Positions 37,255-47,840 are shown, counted from the stretch's first letter. The stretch is 64,000 nt of DNA from Phaseolus vulgaris (GCF_000499845.2 NC_023759.2:35030464-35094463), one strand, 5' to 3'. The notes: generated by a model not told the origin, from the sequence alone. Numbers and translations: made by a program.

Positions 37255-38270
37255 CCCTTTTACCATCATGATTCTTTTGTTAGGGCAATTTGCTGCAATA
37301 TGACAAAAACCTAAACATTTGAAACATTTTTTATTTTAGGTTTTGGTTGGCGATTTAGTCCTAGAAGGAGAAGGATTGTCTTTAGAAGTTTGTGGGGTGG
37401 ATTCTTTAGAGGAAGTGGAAGGATTATCTTGTTTTGGAAATTTATTTTTATCCTTCCAAGATGAGTTGTAAAAGCCATTATTATGAGTATGTTTGAAAGA
37501 TGTTTTCCTTCAAAGTTGTGATTCAATCTTGATGGTTGGGTGAACCAATTTTTATAAAGATGTATACTCATAAATTTCTACAGCATTTTGAATTTCTCTT
37601 CTTAATCCACTCACAAATCTAGCCATCTTTGACTCTTCATTTTCATACATATTAATCTTAGTCAAAGTTGCTTCTAAATCTTTGAAGTATTGATTTACAC
37701 TCTTAGGTCCTTGATGAAGTTGTTGGAGCTTCAACAAGAGTTCCTTCCTATAGTGAGGAGGAAAAAAGTGTGTGCATGCATAACTTTAAATCACTCCAAG
37801 AGACCACGATTGGCCTCTTGTTTAGCCCAATGTCCATTATAGTTTGATGTCACCATTGCATGGCATAGTCCTCAAATTCTTGGGAAGCTAACTTAGCCTT
37901 TTGGTCCTCTTTGACCTCATACACATAAAATTTGTTCTACATTAGCTTCCCATCCTAGATATATATTTAGGTCACTATCCCCATTAAAACTAGGTATTTT
38001 TACAAAAGGTAGTGTCTTTTGTGGTTGTTGATGTTGGTGCCTATCGTCAATATTTTGCACTCTCATATCTTCTTCTTTTTGACTTCCATAGTGCATGTAA
38101 TGTCTTGTTTCTCTTCTAGGCTCTCATCTCCTCTCGTGGTTTTGTCTCGCTTGTGTATCCTCTAGCCTTTGCATCCATTCCATTAGTTGTCGCATTTCCT
38201 CTTCCTTATGGGAAAACCTCCTTTTGGTATCGTCAAGCTCCCCCAAAAGACGTGCCTTTTGAAGAGATTG
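37255..38270 (-). pseudogene. Gypsy gag, decayed
   Basis: The capsid/nucleocapsid protein packages element RNA. Reading leftwards from about 38270 there is a coiled-coil-like start (ARLLGELDDTKRRFSHKEEE), then PSFNGDSDLNIYLGWEANVE (near 38000), and LHQGPKSVNQYFKDLEATLT followed by ARFVSGLRREIQNAVEIYEY (37560-37730), which is the Retrotrans_gag core. Near 37265-37330 comes a zinc knuckle CFKCLGFCHIAANC with CX2CX4HX4C spacing. Several stops and frame changes break it. The order and motifs match legume gypsy gag. A roughly 970-base non-coding leader separates it from the 5' LTR (38290-39261). Confidence 0.8.
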
Positions 38271-39535
38271 AGGTTGGAAGATTCTCCTGAAGATAAATTA
38301 TGCATATTTGCGCACAACAAAAATTAAACAATTAGTTTTTAACAACAAATAACGCACCCACTCACGTGTATCACTCGTCTATTTAGTAAATAATGGAAAA
38401 ATGGTAGAATCACTCAAGAAAGGTTTTCAAAAACGCCAAAGGGTCTATACTTGGTAGCAACACTTCAAGTGAAAAAGGTCAAAGTTCTTATTACTTGCTC
38501 ATGCAAAGAATCCCAAAAAAAAACTTAAAAAGAGAAATTAATGACAAGCAAGAAAAGTTTAAAGAAAGAAAGCTAAACCAAAATGGAAGTATGATGATGA
38601 AAAAACTAAAACAAGACAAACAAGAAAAGCACTCAAAGGAACTTACTTAAACTTTTAACTATGAAGTTTTGATTTTCTTAGAAATTGTAAAAGCAAGAAG
38701 GATAAAATTCAACAAATATGAAAACAATTCACCACATAAAAAGAATAATCTTTTGTAATTGAATTTTGAAATGTGAATGTAGTCAAATTATTTCTTTTAT
38801 CTTTGTTTTTATGGATTCAATGGCTCCACATTCTTGTCATGCATATTTTTACTTCATTTTTCAATTTTCACAAATGGATTGGGATTCAAATCATGTGATC
38901 ACTTGAATTCTTTGTTTCGAACTAAATCAACTACCACTTAAACAAGTTCTAATTGTTTTTTTTTAGTTCTTCACATTTAAAGCAAAGTAAGCAGAATGGA
39001 TTTAAAGACTCCTAGAAAACTAAGAACATAAGACTCAAGCAAAAATAGGTAATGAAAAAAAAAAAGAATGACACAAATAACTCAAAAGCAGAATTTAAAT
39101 TACTTAATGAATAAAAAGGTGAAATTGTAAATGATAAGAATTTAAAGGCAGAATTGAAATTGCTTGAAGAAAAAAGCAATAATTGAAATATGCTGAAATT
39201 AAAGGCAGACAACAACTCAAAAAAGATAAACACAATTTAAAACCATGGTTTGAATACCCCATGATGTGAGTTGATTTTAGGATTGCAATTTTTTCTAGGT
39301 TACTCTTTTGTTTATGATTTTTTGAATTAGCAATTATGGTGAGAAACCCAAAGAAGATTCCCACTGGACACGAACTTAACCAAGTGGTTAAGTAAGTGTG
39401 AAGGTTCACTTCTAGAGGGCAAAGAGAAAAATAGAATTATATGGTGATGATCATGATGAGGTGTGGAAATAAAAACATATAATGGAAAGAAACAAGATAA
39501 AAGAACCCAGGGACATAAAAAGTAATGGAAAATGG

Positions 39536-40684
39536 TGTTAGAATGGATGGCTTTAAACTAGAGGGGGGTGAATTGTTTAAAGAGGGTTTTCGCAAACTTT
39601 TAAAACAAGAATGAAATTATCTCAAGAAACAATTGATAAGAAATTCAGTTTGCCAAAACAGTAATAAAAAACAACAGTACCAGAAAAACAATCGGTTGTT
39701 TTACCGAAACAATCGGTTGTTTATACCAGTTAACAAATATCAAAACTGAATTTAAAGAGTTAGGGATAGAGAGAATGCACACAGATGTTTATACTGGTTC
39801 ACTCCAAATCCAGAGCTACATCCAGTCTTCTCAGAAACCCCGAGGAAATCCACTAAGCAATCACAACTTGATCACTTACACCACAACCAAGAAAGTGACC
39901 TTGAACACCTCAAGACACACACTCTTCTTGGCCAACACACCAACACTAAGATTGCTGATCTTGATCCCCTCAAGAACACACAGTCAATCTCAGCAAACAC
40001 AGAAATGAAAACTTGTTTCACAGAGTACAATGATTACACTTGTTACAGAAGATAATCTAAAATCAATACAAGCAGAATCCTATTCCACAAACTTTGATCA
40101 ATCATAAACTTTTAGCAATCTCAGCTCTTTGAAAAGCTCAAAAACTCTTAGCAAAAACTTGTAAAGAATCATTCTCAAAATCTGTTTTTCTGAATATATT
40201 CAAAGATGTAGTTTGTTATCAAATCTTAACAAACTCTTAAATTGCATTAAAAGATTGGTCAAAGCATTTAATGACTGGAGCGTAAGCAGTTAAATCATTT
40301 AAAGCTCAGTCAAAGATAAAACAGTTTTTCTGTTATGGTCCCAAAACAAACAATCGATTGTTTCCTCGAATCAATCGGTTGTTTTTGTTTTAACAGTTCA
40401 ACCATTTGAAAAACAGTTTTCAATCTTTTCTCAAAACATCTTAGTATAAACAATCGGTTGTTTCGACAAAACAATCGATTGTTTTAACTTAATTTGAAAA
40501 AAAAATTACTTTCAAAAAGATTGATAATGCCTATGCTTTAGATTCGATCAAGGGGTGGATTACAAAACTCAAACTACCCCAGAAGTAGACTAAACCAGCA
40601 CAACAACAGCAAACACAGCCAAGGCTTCAACATCATTCAAAGGGTTTGGATTCTTCAAAGCTTTGAACACGACTTGGTTCAACA
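39536..40684 (-). repeat. 3' LTR of the copia element
   Basis: This LTR is 1149 bp. It holds three paired sets of AAACAATCGRTTGTTT palindromes (about 39686-39725, 40348-40385 and 40447-40485). It differs from the right LTR at a few positions per hundred bases, most visibly in and around the palindromes. Confidence 0.9.
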
Positions 40685-40699
40685 ATCTCCCCCTATTTG
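40685..40699 (-). promoter_or_regulatory. Polypurine tract of the copia element
   Basis: On the minus strand CAAATAGGGGGAGAT lies directly against the 3' LTR and would prime plus-strand DNA synthesis. An identical CAAATAGGGGGAGA occurs again about 215 bases upstream (plus-strand 40899-40912). Confidence 0.85.
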
Positions 40700-41070
40700 A
40701 TGAAGACAAATCCCTGATGATTGTGTTGAACCTGATTGAATCTGAAGCAGTTCCTGCAAGATACAGTTTTGAACAAAGCATAGAACTTCTGATATTTGGT
40801 TAGCACAGATTAAACTTTAGAGCTAAATATCAGAAACAAATACTACTCATCCAAACTGTTTTAACAACAAACAAAATATAAACACAGTAGCATATATATC
40901 TCCCCCTATTTGTTTTCACAAATAGACAAAGAGAATATATAAAACAAGATATTGTTTTGATTACATCAGAATTAAAGCAACAATAGCAGAAAGAAAGAGA
41001 ATTTAAAAACTAGATATAACCACACAAAAAAACAATCGATTGTTTCGATACATCAACCGGTTGTTTTTCT

Positions 41071-42261
41071 TCATTCATCATCATCAGCAAACTGAAGATC
41101 AAAGATTTGATTCTGGACAGCTTCGATCTGTTCATCTAGAGTCATGAAGCGTGCATCCATGTTGTCAATCCTCTTGAAATTGCTTACACAGAGATCATGA
41201 AGATTCTTTTGATTCTCCGCAAAGCTATCAAGCCTATTTACCATGAGTCTTTCAAAAGGAGACATGGTTTGCATCCTTTCTTCTTGATTTCCAGCACCAG
41301 CACTAGGTCCAACATCTTGATAATCTTCAGGTGGATCTTCATGTTGAACATCCATATCAGCAAGCTCATCTTGTTCAAGATCAGCAACACCACTAGATGA
41401 AGCACCAAGGTCACCATCCTTGCTAATCCATTTGCCACTTACTTTGGTAAAACCCATTTTGCTGAGTGATCCATTGTTCAACTCTTGAGTTGACTTGACC
41501 AACTCTGATGTTTCATCCTCAAGGTTCACTTCAAAATAAAGTAGAAATTTAGATACCAAAACAACATATGGATAGTGATAGTCACCTAACCTCATAGCCT
41601 TTTGCATGTGCTCTTTGATGATGTGGATCCAATTGATTTTGATTTTCTTCATGATGCAGAAGATATATACCAGATCTTCCTCAGTAAGAACAGAATGATT
41701 ACTCCCCCTTGGAGTTAAAATCCAAGTCACAATGAGAGCAAGCAATCTTTCATCAAGCTTTAGACCTCCAACCGAGCATGTTCTCACTTGAGCATGTTGA
41801 TTCTTCAAGCAACTCTTGTAGTATTGGATTTTGTTAAAATCCTCCACTACTCCAAGGTTTCCCTTGTTGATTCTAAGGCCAGAGAACTTGAGACCAGCAA
41901 CAACAGTCCATACTTCATGAGTTATCTCCATTTCTACACCTTTCACATGAGAAACTAGATTGTTTCCCTCAAACTTTAGATTTGTGTAGAACACCCTTAC
42001 CAAATCTGGATAAATGTTTCCCTTCATCTCCAGGAACTTTCTAAGAGATTGATCCTTGAGCAGCCTTCTTACATTATCAAGCTTTTGACTTTTCAGCCAA
42101 TCAAAGCATACAACTTTGGGGTTGTTTATCTTTTTTATACTTGTTTCATACCTATATCTCTCAATAAGATCACTGTCTCCAGAAAACCAGCCTTCTAGCC
42201 TTCCTCCAGACCTTACAGCCCTGGTTTTGACTCTCTTTGAGGTGGGAGGAGTTGATTCCAT
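41071..42261 (-). CDS. Accessory ORF of the copia element, plant-transposon-protein type
   Basis: An intact 396-codon ORF lies downstream of gag, in the same sense, where pol would normally be. The N-terminus is basic (SKRVKTRAVRSGGR, possible nuclear signal). Residues about 85-150 (VRVFYTNLKFEGN, VKGVEMEITHEVWTVVAGL) resemble the conserved block of hypothetical proteins annotated 'putative plant transposon protein' in legumes. This is from memory and not searched. Residues 255-320 are acidic, and the last 60 (FERLMVNRLDSFAENQKNLH onwards) look like a coiled coil. There are no catalytic motifs of pol, a transposase or a protease. The start ATG has A at -3 and G at +4, and a TATA box lies 110 bases upstream. 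The contrast between this open frame and the broken gag beside it suggests it stayed under selection until recently or was acquired late. Its molecular role is unknown. Confidence 0.8.
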   Translation of the reverse strand: MESTPPTSKRVKTRAVRSGGRLEGWFSGDSDLIERYRYETSIKKINNPKVVCFDWLKSQKLDNVRRLLKDQSLRKFLEMKGNIYPDLVRVFYTNLKFEGNNLVSHVKGVEMEITHEVWTVVAGLKFSGLRINKGNLGVVEDFNKIQYYKSCLKNQHAQVRTCSVGGLKLDERLLALIVTWILTPRGSNHSVLTEEDLVYIFCIMKKIKINWIHIIKEHMQKAMRLGDYHYPYVVLVSKFLLYFEVNLEDETSELVKSTQELNNGSLSKMGFTKVSGKWISKDGDLGASSSGVADLEQDELADMDVQHEDPPEDYQDVGPSAGAGNQEERMQTMSPFERLMVNRLDSFAENQKNLHDLCVSNFKRIDNMDARFMTLDEQIEAVQNQIFDLQFADDDE

Positions 42262-43048
42262 GATGGCAGAGAAGAAAACAGAGAAGAGCTCACCTCACAG
42301 ATTTTTGCAAGAGATATTGCAAGAGATGTTGCAATTGGTTGTTCTTGTGGAAGAGATCAGCTGCACCAGATTTTATAGCAGAGAAAGAATCAATTAGCAT
42401 TCAATGTTATGAGTGGGTACCTGATTTTTAGAGAGAGAGGACTTGACTCTGCCCTGCACAGAAAACGTCAGAAAAAGGTTAAAAATCACATGGTCTTCAC
42501 ATGTGATCTTTAACTAGTCATTAAGGCTCTTGAATTTCAAAGATTTTGGAATATATTCCTTTATGATTGTGGTAACTTCTCTCTGAACGTGATCAGCTTT
42601 CAACACAGATTCTTTGACCAAGATTCTCTCTTTGAATTGATTCTGCAACGGATAGAAATTTAAAATAGCAATTAAAAAGATTTCTTCACAGTGTTGTCAG
42701 ACCTAAAACAATCAGTTTTTTTCTGCAGCAGTTAAAACTTATTTTGAATTTTAACCATGAGCAGAAAGAGTTCAAAGCAGATGATATTAAGCATATTAAA
42801 AATATTTTTTATCCATGATAAAGAACTTTAAAACACAAATTAAGAACAAATAAAGGAAAGTCTTATCCTTATGTTAATTCTTCAATGAGCCATGTGCTTT
42901 ATGATCAAGAAGTCTCTTTTCACTGTTGAGGTCCTTTGGACAGATGCATAGCATTGATTCAGCTTCAATGACTGTCTTTTTCTTCCAAGAACTTGATCAC
43001 ATGACTTAGTCCTTCACACTTCTTTAGAATTCCTGCACAAACATGAAT
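42262..43048 (-). promoter_or_regulatory. Spacer between gag and the accessory ORF, with an internal promoter
   Basis: On the minus strand GCTATAAAATC (TATA core at 42378-42371) precedes the accessory ATG by about 110 bases, leaving an 80-base leader rich in CTTGCAA repeats. The rest of the 787-bp spacer is non-coding. The sequence suggests the accessory ORF has its own transcript; no expression data are available here. Confidence 0.5.
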
Positions 43049-44771
43049 TCAAGCAACAAGATTTGGTCCCTTCACAAATGTGGGTCCAATAGATTTCTTT
43101 TTCTCATTTGGAACCTCACATCCTTTCGGAACCCATTTCATGTAGCCTCTAGGAACAGATAATTTTCTTATTTTGAAGAATATAACCGAATGACCCTTTT
43201 TCATGCAATAAAAACATGTAACAACCGGTTGTTTCGATTTAACAATCGGTTGTTTCACTGGCTTTCTTAAATTTGTTTTTTGAAAACTTATCTTGTTGGT
43301 TCTGTGGATTGAAACCCAAATCAGCCTTTCCAAAAACACAGTTTTGAGATGCCAAGACATTCTCAAAGTTAGATTTCCCTTTTGAAAGCTTGTCCGCAGT
43401 TTCAACAAGATAGTAAACCTTTTTCTCAAGATTTTCACAATTTTCGCAAATGAGAATGTCACACTTGCAAGAAGCATTTTTGAAATGGTTTTCCAGATTT
43501 TTGAAATCATTTTTAGATTTTTCAATCTCATCTTCAAGTGATTTCACTCTCTTTTCTAGCCAGCTGTTAAGATCTTTCAATCGGTTGTTTGAAAGAACCA
43601 ATCGATTAGCTTCATCATGAGTTTCTTGAAAAGCTTCAAGTAATTCACTGTAATTTTGTTCATTCAAGGAAGCACATGAACTTACCTCACTTGAGCTGCA
43701 AGATTCATCATCATTTTCAGCAACCACGCAGATGTTTGCTTTCTCATCTTCACTTGATGAAGAACTTGATGATGACACCTCATTTTCATCCCAAGCTATG
43801 TAGGCTCTTTTTGTCTTGCCTTTCTTTTCCTTGTAGCTAGGCTTTTTCTCCTTGCTCTTGTTTGGACAATCTGCCTTTATATGACCTTGCTCATCACAAC
43901 CAAAACAAGTATAGTTATTGGAATTAAAATCATTGGATTTCTTGTTTCCATACCTATCTTTGTTGTTGTCTTTATTACGGTTTCTCCTTAGGAATTTGCT
44001 GAACTTTCTTGACAGCAAGCTAAGGTTTTCCTCATCACTGGATTCTTGTTTTTCTTTGTGCTTGGAAGATTTTAAGGCTATGATCCTTGTGTGCTTGTCT
44101 TCACTCTCTTGAACATTGAGTCTATTAATCTCTAACTCATGTTCCCTAAGCTTTCCAAACAAAGAAGCAACACTTAATCATGTTAGATCTTTAGATTCGG
44201 AAATAGTAGTTACCTTGGGTTGCCATGCTCTATCAAGACATTTCAAGATCTTGATGTTCAGCTCTTCTTTATCAAAGGTCTTGTCAAGACTCATGAGATG
44301 ATTGATGATGTGCGTGAATCTTTTCTACACCTAAGAAATTGTTTCTCCTTTTAGCATTCTGAACATCTCATACTCTTGAATTAGAGCATGCTTCCTAGCT
44401 CTCTTCACCTCATTTGTTCCTTCATGAGTGACTTCCAAGGTGTCCCACATTTCTTTTGATGATTTGCATTGAGAGACCCTGAAAAACTCATCAGAATTTA
44501 AAGCAGAGGTTATAATATTTTTGGCAATGCAATCGAATTTGGCCTTTTTGCTTTCTGCATCAGTCCATTGAGACCATGGCTTCTCAATAAAAGATCCATC
44601 TTTTTCAAACTTTGGGACAAAAGGACCATTTTCAATTGCATCCCAAATTCCTTTGTAAAGTGATTCCATAAATATTTTCATTCTCACTTTCCAAAATTGG
44701 TAGTTCAAACCACAAAACAGAGGTGGTCTGTTAATTGAAGCACCTTCCCCAAATGGTAGTCTATCAGCCAT
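43049..44771 (-). pseudogene. Copia gag, long form with two zinc knuckles, disabled
   Basis: The likely start is MADRLPFGEGASINRPPLFC at 44771. The UBN2/gag core follows (NYQFWKVRM, WTDAESKKAKFDCIAKNIIT, KEMWDTLEVTHEGTNEVKRA). Two TAG codons after MLKGETIS (about 44320-44332) and one TGA after ESKDLT (about 44180) then interrupt the same frame. Next comes FGKLREHELEINRL, a CCHC knuckle CFGCDEQGHIKADC (about 43880-43920), a Ser/Glu-rich stretch and a coiled coil. Near 43240-43270 the frame shifts by one, at a palindrome pair. The second knuckle CFYCMKKGHSVIFF lacks its last Cys. The end is KGPNLVA and a TGA. Packaging would need an intact gag from elsewhere. Confidence 0.85.
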
Positions 44772-44818
44772 TTTAAAAACAGTTTTAGGATCAACTTGAA
44801 TAACTTTCAAGAACCAAA

Positions 44819-44830
44819 CTCTTGATGCCA
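44819..44830 (-). promoter_or_regulatory. Primer-binding site, initiator-Met tRNA type
   Basis: Two bases inside the 5' LTR the minus strand reads TGGCATCAAGAG, close to the usual copia TGGTATCAGAGC that pairs with the initiator methionine tRNA. This fixes the right-hand LTR as the 5' one. Confidence 0.75.
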
Positions 44831-44832
44831 AT

Positions 44833-46012
44833 TGTTAGAATGGATGGCTTTAAACTAGAGGGGGTGAATTGTTTAAAGAGGGTTTTCGCAAACTTTTAAA
44901 ACAAGAATGAAATTATCTCAAGAAACAATTGATAAGAAATTCAGTTTGCCAAAACAGCAATCAAAAACAGCAGTACCAGAAAAGCAATCGATTGTTTCAC
45001 ATAAACAATCGGTTGTTTATACCAGCAAACAACAAACAAAACTGAATTTAAAGAGTTAGGGATAGAGAGATTGCACACATATGTTTATACTGGTTCACTC
45101 CAAATCCAGAGCTACATCCAGTCTTCTCAGAAACCCTGAGAAAATCCACTAAGCAATCACAACTTGATCAGTTACACCACAACCAAGAAAGTGACATTGA
45201 TCACTTACACCACAACCTAGAAAGTGACCTTGAACACCTCAAGACACACACTCTTCTTGGCCAACACACCAACACTAAGATTGCTGATCTTGATCCCCTC
45301 AAGAACACACAGCCAATCTCAGCAAACACAGAAACGAAAACTTGTTTCACAGAGTACAAGGATTACACTTGTTACAGAAGATAATCTAAAATCAATACAA
45401 GCAGAATCCTATTCCACAAACTTTGATCAATCATAAACTTTCAGCAATCTCAGCTCTTTGAAAAACTCAAAAACTCTTAGCAAAAACTTGTAAAGAATCA
45501 TTCTCAAAATCCGTTTTTCTGAATATATTCAAAGATGTAGTTTGTTATCAAATCTTAACAAACTCTTAAATTGCATTAAAAGATTGGTCAAAGCATTTAA
45601 TGACTGGAGCGTAAACAGTTAAATCATTTAAAGCTCAGCAAAGATAAAACAGTTTTTCTGTTATGGTCCCAAAACAAACAATCAGTTGTTTCCTCGAATC
45701 AATCGGTTGTTTTGGTTTTAACAGTTCAACCATTTGAAAAACAATTTTCAATCTTTTCTTAAAACATCTAAGTATAAACAATCGGTTGTTTCGACAAAAC
45801 AATCGGCTGTTTTAACTTAATTTGAAAAACATTTTACTTTCAAAAAGATTGAGAATGCCTATGCTTTAGATTCGATCAAGGGGTGGATTACAAAACTCAA
45901 ACTACCCCAGAACTAGACTAAACCAGCACAGCAACAACAAGCACAGCCAAGGCTTCAACATCCTTCAAAGGGTTTGGATTCTTCAAAGCTTTGAACACCA
46001 CTTGGTTCAACA
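44833..46012 (-). repeat. 5' LTR of the copia element
   Basis: This LTR is 1180 bp. It is longer than its partner mainly because a roughly 33-bp unit (GATCAGTTACACCACAACC and onwards) is tandemly duplicated at about 45164-45230. It has the same three palindrome pairs as the other LTR (about 44985-45020, 45677-45715 and 45776-45812). Confidence 0.9.
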
Positions 46013-46655
46013 AATGGTGCAAATAAGAAAGGAAAAAGATGAAGAGATGGAGAAAGCTTATGGAAAATGGAGTAAAGAATCACGCCACTTGGAATGGTGG
46101 ATGGTTCCAAGATGAGTGGTGAGGAGTCGTCACTTGAGGTGCATTGCACTCAAGATAAGACCTAAGAACTTTTGGAGACAAAGCTCACTAATCACTTGAG
46201 TAGAGTTTTTTTTCTATTAAATTTCAATTGTGTCAAATACATGAGGCAAGACACTCTATTTATAGGAGAGAGTGTCTTGGAGAACAAGATAGAGGGGTAG
46301 GGGTGTCGTTTGTGAGAAACCTTCTAGAAGGTAGGTCAAAGAAACCCTAAACCTAGAAGCGTTTGTCATGAAATGTGGGCAATTTATGTTAACCCCAATT
46401 TATACTAAGTGAACCCTACTCTAGCTTATTCTTCTATTTGGACCTCGAAAATGAGCCTAATTTATTTACATAAACTTGTCTTTTAAAAAGAACAGAAGAA
46501 AGAACATCTGATGCTCTGCCCTATGTCTAGTTCTTCTTCTACTGAGGTCCTTCTGAAGTTTAGTGGGACCTTGTCTTGGATGATGAGATGACTGACTTAA
46601 TTGTGAAGTGTTTGTTGTGTCATTGGTCATCTCCTTGTCTAATTTGATTGTATCA

Positions 46656-47028
46656 GCTAGTGTCAACATATTAGAAGATAATGTGTCAGATGATATTAGA
46701 ACCCGACCTTGTAAGAACAGTTTTAACTCTTGAATTTGAATTTAGTTTAAATTTTTTTAAGGAATGAAGAAAAAAAAATTATGATAAAGATTTTAAAAAT
46801 AATCTATTACATTCATTGCTAAAGTTAGTGAATTTTCAATTTATAACATGATAAATAAAATAAAAAATGTTGATTTAATAATTTATAATTCAATATAAAC
46901 AATTCACCGCAAATAATACTTTTTTTGCAGTACATAATTTTTTTTAAAATTATTAATAGTTACAAATTAAATTCTAATTATTATTAATTATAATAGAATA
47001 AGTGTTTACATGATTACATAATTAAGTG

Positions 47029-47083
<55 letters not shown>

Positions 47084-47504
47084 AAGTTAGTATTACATAC
47101 CAAGATTTCTGTTATGCCTATATGCTCCTTTCCATTTTCTATAAATGAGTAACGGGTGGAGTTAAAATGGTCAATATGCTCAATTTGACTATCTCTAAGA
47201 AAATATTGAAAAACAATGTATAAGTTTCAAAGGTTATCTACAAATATAATATGTATTACGTAGAATATACTCATTCAAAGAAATCTCGTTAGGTACACAT
47301 GTAAACGTTAAGTGTGTTTGGATTGGGGAGAAGATATGTGAGGATTTAACATAGTGAGTTTATAAGAATTTGAGAGGAAAGTATGAAGAAAGTGAGTGTG
47401 TTTAGATTTGAGGTATGTTAAGTGGTTTTAGGAGAAAAAAATATTGAATTTTGTTACTGATGTAATGGTTATGAGAGACTTTTTATTTTTTTTAAAAGGT
47501 GTAA
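46656..47504. other. AT-rich intergenic DNA
   Basis: A TA microsatellite lies at 47037-47076. From about 47300 a less AT-rich stretch (TGTGTTTGGATTGGGGAG) leads into the palindrome array and may belong to the same repeat. No gene. Confidence 0.4.
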
Positions 47505-47840
47505 AATGTATAATCGATTATGCAATAAGTTATTTAACAATTTTAAAAACATAATTGATTATGGCATGCTTAAGGCATAAAGGATAATCAATTATCCTAG
47601 CAAACAACACAGATAATCGATTATTATGGCAGGCTTAAAGCACATAAGATAATTGATTATCCTAACAAAAAAAATATAGTTAATCAATTATGGCATGATT
47701 AAGACACAGAGGATAATTGATTATCCTAGAAAAAAAAACACAGCTAATTGATAATGTTACAAGGATAATCGATTATCCACTACTTTTAAACATGAAATCG
47801 GTTAGATAAGCTTTGTTATTCTACACATGATTGATTATGT
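47505..47840. repeat. Array of about ten TAATCGATTA palindromes
   Basis: GATAATCGATTATC-type palindromes recur at about 47510, 47551, 47582, 47612, 47648, 47681, 47711, 47745, 47763 and 47827, most with extended GG...CC flanks (GGATAATCGATTATCC). Variation is almost all C/T or G/A at the central CG. The intervals contain repeated GGCATGNTTAAG strings. It is probably part of an unidentified LTR or repeat extending to about 48244. Confidence 0.8.

Larger units (their letters stand above)
39536..46012 (-). mobile_element. Complete copia-type element with gag and an accessory ORF instead of pol
   Basis: Flanked by AATGG on both sides (39531-39535 and 46013-46017). The LTRs are 1149 bp (left) and 1180 bp (right), with TGTTAG...CAACA ends. 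A primer-binding site, gag, an accessory ORF and a polypurine tract all read on the minus strand. Total length is 6,477 bp. There is no protease, integrase, reverse transcriptase or RNase H. The structure is that of a non-autonomous (TR-GAG/LARD-like) element that must use the enzymes of a relative. The long multi-knuckle gag and the LTR style suggest the SIRE/Maximus lineage, which is inference. Confidence 0.85.
34519..46655 (-). mobile_element. Ty3/gypsy element without pol, hosting two copia insertions
   Basis: It is bounded by GCTAG on both sides (34514-34518 and 46656-46660). The LTRs start TGATGTGAG and end TTGTATCA on the plus strand. The coding remnants (gag, protease edge) and the polypurine tract read on the minus strand. 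Without the two nested copia insertions the element is about 4.6 kb, with a 2.7-kb interior holding gag, a protease fragment and a long leader, and nothing that resembles reverse transcriptase, RNase H or integrase. I found no clear primer-binding site next to the 5' LTR (TGGGGTATTC is what stands there). Confidence 0.85.
39262..46655 (-). repeat. 5' LTR of the gypsy element, split in two
   Basis: The two parts are 39262-39535 and 46018-46655 (274 + 638 bp). They rejoin exactly once the nested copia element and one copy of its AATGG duplication are removed, as shown by the uninterrupted counterpart near 34790 in the other LTR. A minus-strand CTATAAATAGA TATA box lies at 46265-46255. Confidence 0.85.

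Noticed and set aside
39240..39261. Primer-binding site for the gypsy element (TGGGGTATTCAAACC)
   Set aside because: It starts with TGG as expected but I could not match it to a tRNA 3' end, so no site is claimed.
40590..40781. 63-codon minus-strand ORF at the inner edge of the copia 3' LTR
   Set aside because: It spans LTR end, polypurine tract and untranslated sequence; not a gene.
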